Shown here: piece by piece, positions 55,705 to 64,000 of the stretch | How the letters are laid out: each line of letters starts with the position of its first letter | Position numbering within the stretch: the stretch's first letter is position 1 | Source of the DNA: Pratylenchus scribneri | Taxonomy: Eukaryota; Nematoda; Chromadorea; Rhabditida; Pratylenchidae | Reading direction: 5' to 3' | Length of the DNA stretch: 64,000 nucleotides | Assembly: GCA_030063045.1 (NCBI GenBank) | Contig: JAQSEB010000008.1 | Location: forward strand, 2,454,793-2,518,792 | Position numbers and translations under genes: made by a program | Notes under the pieces: generated by a model | The model's input: the letters and a program-made list of their open reading frames with translations, nothing else | What the model was told of the DNA's origin: nothing | The model's database searches: none

Positions 55705-56054
55705 TTTAGGGCCAGTTCTTTGATTTAGGTTTGGCCTAGGCATTGGCCGGGAAAGGAATCGTAAAAAAATTCTAATAAAACACTGGATGTAATTTGGCCA
55801 AAAAACAATTTTAGGTCATATATTGCACGTTAAATTTCACATAATTCACTCAGCGAATTAATTGTTATCAAAAAATAAATGGCAGATTCGTATATTCGGC
55901 TCTGAAAATACCCTAGAAAATACTGTTTAATAAAAAAAATCGATTGAGATATCATAATCCAAAAGCAAAAAAATGATTAAAAATTTAAAATAATTCAATC
56001 CATTCCAACACATTTTATGATCTCTTATGAAAAATACATCCCTATGATTTTTAG

Positions 56055-56693
56055 AGAGTAAATCCGCCTTCACAATCTGCATTTGAAGGAGATTATGTTG
56101 ACAGAAATAAAAAAATATGGCCTTTTCGTGCCCACATTGGCAAAAATATTTCTCATAAAAAATTACGCGCCGAATTTGGCTTTACTGAAAGTCAAGAAAA
56201 TGAAATAACTATAAATTTATTTTGTCGCAAAAAACTTCCCAATGGTGGAAGATGCACGATGAAGGGAATTTATTTGAAATCAAATGGATGTTTATACACG
56301 CGCGGAGAACATGAATATGAACATGAACGTGAACACACTGCTGAAAGAGGGGTATTATTGGAGAAAAGATTAAAAATAAATTTAATAAAAAAATAAATGC
56401 TCATTAAATTTAATAAAAAAAAAATGTTCTAGAAAATACCACAAAATATTGGCGATAATTATGTGGATCGTGAAGGCAAGGAATGGCAATTTCATATGAA
56501 AATTGACAAACATATTCTAAATGATGAGTTATGGTACAGAAATTTTGGCTTTTCAACAATTCACTCTAACAAATCAACATCGAATTTAAATTGCCAAAAA
56601 CACTCAACCAATGGTGGAAAATGCCCATTTAAGGGAATTTATTTGAAGGAAAATGGATGTTTATATATTCGAGGAAAACATGAACACATATAA
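56055..56693 (+). CDS. Two tandem FLYWCH-like zinc fingers
   Basis: Exons 56055-56351 and 56433-56693, in phase, each encode one copy of a module: YVDRNKKIWPFRAHIGKNIS … LFCRKKLPNGGRCTMKGIYL … GEHEYEH, and YVDREGKEWQFHMKIDKHIL … LNCQKHSTNGGKCPFKGIYL … GKHEH. The C-x8/9-C…H-x-H/H-x3-H spacing and the following GCLY strand fit FLYWCH/WRKY-GCM1-like zinc fingers, which bind DNA or act in regulation. One module per exon indicates exon duplication. The 5' end is uncertain. Confidence 0.5.
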
Positions 56694-56699
56694 TTGATT

Positions 56700-57710
56700 G
56701 AGATGGACATTCGATATATTCTTAGAACAAATTATATAGATATTTGCTTTTAATAAAAATCAAGATTTAATTCAAAGAGAAATTTTGATCAGAATTTTGA
56801 AATGCCTCCTCGAGAATGAGTATTTTTATATAATTTTCGAATTTTATTATACAAATATTTATTTAACTTTCGAAAAAATGCTCAGGGTAAAATGCCCAAA
56901 GAAATATATTAATTCCTGGCCTTACATTTCCCATCCCAAAATTCTTTCACAAAAAATTCACAATGAAGCGTAACCAATATGGGTGATCTTTCAAGATTCT
57001 ATGTATTTACTAGCTGGGTGTTTGTTTAAAATGAAGGCTTACATTTTTATAATTTTTGAGCCCAGTGTAGGACTCTTCTATGTTATTTTTGATTTTGCCA
57101 TCCTTCTTCACCCAGAAGCTAGAAGCCATCCCCATCCCAATTGCTCCTCGCCTATCGTGGTTTTAATATTTGCTTTCAATTCGGGTCTTATCCATGCGTG
57201 GCAACGCCCGCAGCAAATTTACAATCCGCCATGCATTCATACAGATTGTCCATAAAATCGCGAGCATCTGACATTTTTCTCTCCTCGATGCCGCTTGCTG
57301 GGGAGAGTAAATGCAGAGAAATTCAGCTATCAGATTAATAGAGGCGAAATTTAGGCATTATTTTGGCCAAAAGGGAGATTTAATTTTAAGCAATACCAGT
57401 TTTACCTAACATAAGCCAAGTAGAGATTTGTCTAACAAAAGTAAACCATTCAAAAATATTTAAGCACAATAATAATTTTCAAATTATATTATTTACTTTT
57501 ATAATTTTTTCGATATTTCTTTCAAAATTTCACACATAACATTTAAAATTTATTATATAAATATTTAATAAATAAATAATAAATTTTCAAAGCCTATTTT
57601 GTAAAAAATTATTATATATTGAAATGGCAAATTAAATGACAATACAATATAACATTTTTTTGAATTTTATTATTAAAGTATATTTTTCAGATCGTTAAAT
57701 TTTCTTTTCA
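56700..57710. other. Spacer, no gene supported
   Basis: Frames at 56785-57338 have no recognisable domain. The segment 57000-57350 is less AT-rich than its surroundings and might be a relic, but I cannot identify it. Confidence 0.4.
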
Positions 57711-58680
57711 ATGAGTTCGTTCTTAATGAAAATGTTCAATTTTTTGTTTGCAATTAATGTAGGCAATTTTATTATTACTTATGGTGTTGATATGATCAGT
57801 GAACAAAATTTGGTGGAAAATGATAACAAATTACCAACAACATCAGTAATTGGACAATTCAATTTGCGAGTTGTAACTTTGAATTGCTGGTAATTTTATA
57901 AATTATTTCGGAGTGAATAATAAAATATAAAGGCATTATTCGTTTTCAATTTGATATTTCCAGAGATAGAGCCCTATATAAATAAATATTACCAATTATT
58001 TGAAATAATCTAATTTAAGCAATAAATTCAGTTTTTTCGAAATGAAATAACCGAAAAAAAGAAAAATATAGTTTTAAACAATTATAGGGCACTTCCTTTC
58101 ATATCCAAGGATAAAAAGCTGAGAATAAATAAACTCATTGAAACACTCGCCATTGGGCAAGCCTATGAAATCGTCACCCTGCAAGAGGTACAAAAAAATA
58201 ATTTAAAGCATAAAAGAATTTTATATTTTAAGCTTTGGCAACAATCAGATTTTAATAAAATTACAAAACATCCTATAATTCATATCCGTTATCCATATGC
58301 AAAATATTATCGAAGGTAATTCTAGTAATTTGGGTGAAAATTTTAAAAATAATTCTAATGTATTGATTTTTGTAAATTATTTTATTACTTATCGAGTCTA
58401 TTGAGAATAATTTTATTTAAATTAAAATTTAAAAAATTTTCAGCGGAAAAAATCTACTCGGGAGTGGCATTGCGATTTTGAGTGCTCATTATATTTCGAA
58501 ACTTTCTACCATATATTTTCAGTTAATGGTTATCCCCAGGACATTTTGAAGTATTTTTCAATTATTATTATTATGGATTTAATATTGAAATTAATTTAAT
58601 TTTAATTCTTTCTCTTTCTAAATAATATTATTTCTAATAAAAAATTATTTTTAAGAGGCGATTGGTTTGCTGAAAAGATG
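57711..58680 (+). pseudogene. Neutral sphingomyelinase N-terminal part, with signal peptide, frameshifted and truncated
   Basis: Exons 57711-57889, 58088-58187, 58233-58315, 58444-58550 and 58656 onward. Residues 1-27 look like a signal peptide (MKMFNFLFAINVGNFIITYG). Then come LRVVTLNCWALPFISKDKK and YEIVTLQE, whose Asn and Glu are the metal ligands of the DNase-I-like nSMase fold, followed by YPYAKYYR, SGKNLLGSGIAILS, FSVNGYPQDIL and GDWFAEKMV. Exon 4 is one base short (near 58500) and after KMVSLNVY the sequence turns into a receptor fragment, so the catalytic C-terminal half is missing. Intact enzymes hydrolyse sphingomyelin to ceramide. The indel may be an assembly error; the fusion to receptor sequence is not. 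Confidence 0.7.
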
Positions 58681-60191
58681 GTTTCCCTCAATGTCTATGC
58701 CTTGTATTTTTTTCATATTCTTCGCTGTGGACTTATTTGTGAAGTTTATACCTGATTTTATGCAAGAGAAATATTTTTGGATACCTAAAACGCCATCTTT
58801 GACCTTTAGATGGTATTTACTGGCTTTGGCAACGAATCGCGTCTTGGCGGTTTATTTTCCCTTTTGGTATGAACGAAACGTCAAATTTGGGTGAGAATAT
58901 TTTTGCAAATTTTTTATTTTTAACATTTCAAATAAAATTCTATGTTTATTTATTACATTATATAATAATAATAATAATAATAAATCACTCAAATGATATA
59001 ATTAAGGTTAAAAAATCACAAAATTATTTCAATGAGATTAAAACAATATTTTTATAATTAATTTTTAAGGGAAAAGAAAATATTTAATTACTTATAATTA
59101 GAAAATAGATATTTTGGTCAGAGGATTCTTTTCTTTCAGTCTTACTGTATAAAATCTCATTATTATTGCTAAGTAAAATTATTTTAAAAATGTCTACTTC
59201 AAGATTGCATTTAATAGTTTATTAAAATTCCATAAGTTTAAGCAAATTGCTTTTATTTTTTACCTCCATTAAAGTTTATCATTTTTTTGCAGTGACAATA
59301 ATAAATAAAAAAGATCTTAGAAACATGAATAATGGAAAATGCTTTTGGGTTCCTTATTAGATTAATTTCCTTTAAAATAAATGAAATATAAATTCAAAAT
59401 ATTATTAATAATAACAATTTAGATTATTATGGAAAATATGTTTGACAATTTGGATTTTATCTCTCTTATGGTTTGCAACTTTAAAAATTTTAGTATATGA
59501 ATTCAATGTTATTGGAGATTTTTTATATTTATTGGAGCAATATCGCTATCAGGAGATTGCCATTTTTATTTCTGTCATTTTGTATTTTTTCATGTCAGCC
59601 AAACTAATCTACATAAAAAGTGCGGGTTCGGGTGAATTTATTAATTTTTACTATGCGGTGGATAAAAAATTGGAAATTGGGAAGGAAGCATTTTCGGGGT
59701 TTTGAGTAGAGTATTTCAAGACCAAATTATACATATGAGCTTGATAAAATCGCAATATCTATGGCCATAAAAATTAAAGTGACAACTAAGAAGACAAAAT
59801 ATAATTTTATAATTTTTTCATTTTAGTTACAAAACGTGAAATTGCAAATCAATCAGAAATTGACCATGTTCGCATTTGTATTATTTGCCTGGCTGGACTA
59901 GTCCCTTTTTTGACGCTACATGTAGCACAAGAAATATTTTACTACGAATTAGTGAACATTATGGGGATACTACCGCATGAATATATTTTTTATTTGTTGG
60001 AATATTTGTGCTATTTCACCGAGGATTTATGCCTATTATTGTTGTGCAGCGATTTTCGACGGATGTTTTTTATATACCCAATTTGTGGGCGTAATAGGCG
60101 GAATGTGGTTGTGCCAGCAGCAGAACAAATGATTCCATTGCCTATTCCTCAAATGGTTGAAGAAAGTGGAGAACAGATTCCTCGAATATAA
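58670..60191 (+). pseudogene. Serpentine receptor fragment (7TM, C-terminal part)
   Basis: Blocks at about 58670-58898, 59442-59705 and 59827-60191 encode hydrophobic helices of a nematode chemoreceptor-type GPCR: SMPCIFFIFFAVDLFVKFI; WYLLALATNRVLAVYFPFWY (TM3 with a DRY-position variant); IWILSLLWFATLKILVYEF; IAIFISVILYFFMSAKLIYI; ICIICLAGLVPFLTLHVAQE; and YLCYFTEDLCLLLLCSDFRR, then a polar tail to a stop. TM1 and most of TM2 are missing because the 5' part runs into the sphingomyelinase exon. The subclass (srv/srx-like) is uncertain. An active gene with its own unseen start is possible. Confidence 0.6.
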
Positions 60192-61099
60192 ATGAATTAA
60201 TGAAACAAATTTTAAAATAAATTTGATATTTATTTAAAAGAGTAAATTTTTTTCTAGAATTATTCTAACCGCCGATGTCTTCTATTTTGACAAATTTAAT
60301 CAAAAAATAAATAAAGCCATAAATATGATGAAAAATTGTTTTGTAAAAATCAATCAAGAAGTAAATTCGAATGATAAAAGATGGTGAAAATCTTTTTTAT
60401 TGCTTGAAGAAAAAATAATATAAATAATTAATTTTAATATTTCTAATTAAAAATTATTAAATATCAATGATTATAAAATAAATTAATTAATAAAAATATT
60501 TATTTTCGAAATTTTTTATAATGAAAATGCATAATAATTTAAAAGAAATTATCATTAAACTAAAATTCTTTGGATTTCGCGCTCTCCATTCCAAAAACCT
60601 TTACCTTAATTTTGTAGAAATAAAAAGCTTAAAGAAATTGAATTTTAAAAAATATTAATTTTTGAAAAGAAAATAATTTTTAAAAAGCTTTTAGCTACTA
60701 TTTTTCATTGAAATGCCGATTAATACCGAATAGCGATTTCTGAAAATAACGTTACCGTTTACCGATACCGTTTACACCTGAGTAGGCTGTTAACGGTCAA
60801 TACTTTTAGCTTCATTGTCCCCGAACACCGATACCGAAGCCTAGTTCAAATTCAATGAATAGTCATCAAAATTCAGTCATTATTATAATCCCTGATCGTC
60901 ATAAAGCATAAATGACTAGGAAATGAATTATTTTTTGTGGCGAAACATTAGCTTATTTGTCTTTATTATATGATTGAAAGTTATATAGCAATAATTTCTA
61001 AAGAATACATTAAATAAATTGTTTAAATAAAGTTTCATTTTAAATTTAATTTTCACTCTCAAATATTTCAACAAATTAAAAAGGATCTTTCTTTTATTT
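60192..61099. other. Spacer with possible old repeat
   Basis: AT-rich. At 60715-60850 ACCGATACCG and CGATTAATACCG words suggest a decayed element. No gene seen. Confidence 0.4.
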
Positions 61100-62881
61100 T
61101 CAATGAAGGAAAATTGTTGAGGAATTTGGAATGGGTGTTTCCTTTCCTTTTTCCTCTGTTTCATCATGTTTTGCCAATATTTCGGCCATTTGTTCGCGCA
61201 GCCAAGGTAATGATTTCAGCGGCAAAATCAACCATCTTTTTTGATTAGTTTTGCTGAAGGATATGAGACCAAGGTAAATTTGCTTTTTACCATTCATTTG
61301 GTGTTCATTCGGACAAAGTACCAATTCCAATTGGAATTTGTGAAATAAGCCCATCATTTCGACACTTTGCAGTATCTTGAATTTACCCTTGAATATGCTG
61401 TCGACTCCATTTATCGATCGGCGACCTAGAGACAATAGAAAAATATTGATAATGATGTAGAATCAGAGCTGAGTTTGGGGCCGATATTTACCGACCCGGC
61501 CCGGCCATGGTCGATCTCCCTTCAACCCAGCCCAGCCCTTACAGTAATAGGGCCCAAAATTTTCGGCTCTTCCTGGCCTGGGCCGGACCGGGCTTTGATT
61601 ACAGTATTTTTCCTCAAAATTATAAAAATTTTTTTAAAAATCAAAAATTTTCCAATAGAAAAATATTAAATAAAGAAAAAATAGCAAATATTATTTCCCT
61701 CCCAAAATATTAAATCATTTTTTTAACAATAATTTTATTAAATAGCTTATTTTTCCCAAAAATTATATGATTCGGGCCGATCGGGCCAGGCACAGATCGG
61801 CCCGGCCCGGCCCGTACAGTAATCGGGCCGGGCCGGGCCTAATTCATCTCTGTGTAGAATTACTCATTTTAGAATTTTAAGTTTGCATTTCTGACCAGAT
61901 CGAATGTATTTTCTGTGAATCAAGCTAGGTGTTGTATTTGCAAATCTTTGATTTGGACTAATTTTTGTTCTAAATTTTCTGTAGTTAATTCAGAAATGAG
62001 TTCATCCAATTTGCTCACAAATTTATACGCATCCTCCGGCACCGAAATTTTGGTGAAATTGGTAAAGATACCATGATTTTTTTTTAACTGCAATTTATTT
62101 CTCATTAGTCACCATTCAGCAATTAATAATACTGACAGTGATTTCGAAGAATTTTTGGGCAATTTTGCCTCTTTTCAATGCAAGTTTCAAAATTTTTTTA
62201 TAATCCAGCTCAAGCAATCGAATTTCTAAATCCATTGGGACATAACCATGTTTTTCCTTCTTTTCTAAAGATTGTTCTTTTTGCTCAACCAATGTATTTT
62301 TCGCCATTTTATTATAAGCAATATTAGAAGAAGAATTTTCAATGATTATTGAGGGATTTAATTGTTCGGTTTTTGTTTGAATTAAATGGACTCCATGGCT
62401 GCTGCTGCCAACATCGCTTTTTCGATTGCTACGATCAGCGGAATTCTTCTCATTTTTAGCACCAAACATCTTGTTCATATATTCCGGTAAGAGGGAGAGA
62501 GCTTTATTTTCATCCAATTCTACGCTATTAGTAGGGTAATTTGAAGATTGCGATGGATTGGTAAGGAATTGAGTTTGATGTTGAAGTCCATGTGGAATAG
62601 GAACCAAATGAACCGGAGATTGAAGTTGATACGGATTAGAGAAAATTTGAGCTGAAATTTGGGAACCAGCCAGGTTCTCTTGAGTAATAAATTCAGTCGC
62701 ATGCGGATATAGTGCTGCTTAAAATTTATATAAATTTATTATTTTCATTCTTATATTTAAATTAATAATTATAAAATTATATTTATTTACATTTGTCTGG
62801 ATGTCCAGCTATTGCAATATCAAAATGTGAATAATAAATAAATATTAATAATGACGAATAAAGATGTGGCAAATAGTTCAT
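61100..62881 (-). CDS. PUR-like two-repeat family, copy 3, with signal peptide
   Basis: Exons 62881-62791, 62717-62137, 62087-about 61945 and 61425-61100. Exon 1 is a signal peptide (MNYLPHLYSSLLIFIYYSHF, then DIAIAG), unlike the presequence-like heads of copies 1 and 2. Exon 2 starts with about 140 polar, probably disordered residues and ends with the first strand block (MDLEIRLLELDYKKILKLAL). Exon 3 gives ISVPEDAYKFVSKLDELISE, matching ISVPEDAYAFVRALDQIIGE of copy 1. Exon 4 gives HKFQLELVLCPNEHQMNGKK and LPLKSLPWLREQMAEILAKH. The donor after exon 3 reads AAAG|AT where the other copies have G|GT, so splicing here is doubtful. Function unknown. Confidence 0.5.
61464..61852. mobile_element. 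hAT-like mini-element, GGGCCGGG words
   Basis: The termini CAGAGCTGAGTT and AATTCATCTCTG are imperfect inverts flanked by a perfect 8-base duplication TGTAGAAT (61456-61463, 61853-61860). GC-rich arms of CGGCCCGGCC words flank an AT-rich core. It lies in an intron of the minus-strand gene. Confidence 0.85.
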
Positions 62882-63185
62882 TTTTATTTGATCTGAAAGA
62901 GTCAATAAATAAAATAGGTTATAATATTTAATACATTTTTATTTTTAATAACATACATTAAATTAATTTTATCTACTACGGAAAGTTGGATTGGAATTGG
63001 ATAATGGCTTGTCTAATATCCTATACCCACATCCACTATATTATTTGGGGATTGGAAGACGAATGATAATGGGAAGGAATTGGCTTTTAGAGAAAATTGC
63101 CTCGGATGACATTTAATATCATGTCAAAAATTAATTTTTCGAAGCCTTAAAAACATGGTAAAGTAGGCCCAAATTTTAAAGTTCT

Positions 63186-63930
63186 TATTTAGTGGGGAAT
63201 TTAGAATGGGATATTATATTATTTGAATTAAGCACAAAAATCACACAAGCATTTTATTTTGCGCAGCATTATGATTTTTCCTATTTAGTGGAGAATTTGG
63301 AAAGGGATATTATATTATTTGAATTAAGCGCAAAAATCACACAAGCATTTTATTTTGCGCAGCATTGTGATTTTTCTAATTTAGTGGGGCATTTTGAAGG
63401 GGATATTATATTATTTGAATTAAGCACAAAAATCACACAAGCATTTTATTTTGCGCAGTATTGTGATTTTTCTTATTTAGTGGGGAATTTGAGAGGGGAT
63501 ATAATATTATTTGAATTAAGCACAAAAATCACACAAGCATTTTATTTTGCGCAGTATTGTGATTTTTCTTATTTAGTGGGATTTTGAAAGGGATATTATA
63601 TTATTTGAATTAAGCACAAAAATCACACAAGCATTTTATTTTGCGCAGCATTGTGATTTTTCTAATTTAGTGGGGCATTTTGAAGGGGATATTATATTAT
63701 TTGAATTAAGCACAAAAATCACACAAGCATTTTATTTTGCGCAGTATTGTGATTTTTCTTATTTAGTGGGGAATTTGAGAGGGGATATAATATTATTTGA
63801 ATTAAGCACAAAAATCACACAAGCATTTTATTTTGCGCAGTATTGTGATTTTTCTTATTTAGTGGGATTTTGAAAGGGATATTATATTATTTGAATTAAG
63901 CACAAAAATCACACAAGCATTTTATTTTTA
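63186..63930 (+). repeat. 96-bp minisatellite, about 7.5 copies
   Basis: Unit: TTTAGTGGGGAATTTG, ATATTATATTATTTGAATTA, AGCACAAAAATCACACAAGC and ATTTTATTTTGCGCAGCATT. The 96-base period keeps a frame open through several copies (32-residue repeats), but a unit lacking a few bases appears twice at a fixed spacing, showing higher-order duplication of about four units. Start codon, splice signals and conservation favouring coding are not visible. Confidence 0.88.
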
Positions 63931-64000
63931 TTTTGTTTAGGATAAACACTATGCCCTATTTTCTAATTCTTTCTCGAACATTTCTCTGATATTTCATTCT

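Noticed and set aside
63186..63930. CRISPR array
   Set aside because: Tandem units are contiguous without unique spacers and this is eukaryotic DNA; the same applies to the arrays at 3.2 and 27.4 kb.

Overview
The window looks like nuclear DNA of a nematode, most likely a plant-parasitic cyst nematode (Heterodera/Globodera group). The support is very AT-rich spacers, many short introns with TTTCAG acceptors, a cuticle collagen, and a cluster of SPRY-domain sequences, including one signal-peptide SPRY gene of the SPRYSEC effector type. The genus assignment is inference.

Layout. 0-8.5 kb: GC-rich and minisatellite repeats, three SPRY relics and one complete 246-aa secreted SPRY gene (5606-8507, +) with a transposon in its third intron. 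8.9-12.6 kb (-): an eight-exon, 498-aa phosphatidylinositol-phosphate-kinase-like protein with a signal peptide. 14-19.9 kb (+): a decayed UDP-glycosyltransferase gene full of non-autonomous elements. 20.1-21.9 kb (-): a cuticle collagen. 24.7-25.9 kb (+): a small UBA-like protein split by an intron carrying a hAT-like element. 26.1-43.6 kb (+): a BIRC6-like E2 ubiquitin-conjugating gene interrupted inside an exon by a 13,084-bp BEL/Pao element in the opposite orientation (28451-41534). That element has two 636-bp LTRs in which I found no difference, a 5-bp target duplication, one 3,336-codon gag-pol-env frame and a second small basic ORF. 44.4-47.9 kb (+) and 61.1-62.9 kb (-): three members of an unrecognised two-repeat family that resembles PUR-type single-stranded nucleic-acid-binding proteins. 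48.8-50.6 kb (-): a coiled-coil plus SPRY gene. 51.8-52.5 kb (+): another coiled-coil ORF. 53.7-55.1 kb (+): a secreted Ulp1/SENP-like cysteine protease. 55.2-56.7 kb (+): hypothetical exons followed by two FLYWCH-like zinc fingers. 57.7-60.2 kb (+): the front of a secreted neutral sphingomyelinase running into the back of a serpentine receptor. 63.2-63.9 kb: a 96-bp minisatellite.

How the genes relate. Four loci begin with a signal peptide and carry domains normally found inside cells (SPRY, PIP kinase, Ulp1 protease, neutral sphingomyelinase). This fits a set of secreted effectors acting on host membranes, lipids or SUMO/ubiquitin systems, but that role is inferred. Gene models were built by hand from splice signals and phase. 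The PIP kinase, SPRY (5.6-8.5 kb), collagen, E2 and Ulp1 models close in frame over all exons. Four other loci each contain one frame-breaking indel, which could be real decay or assembly error.
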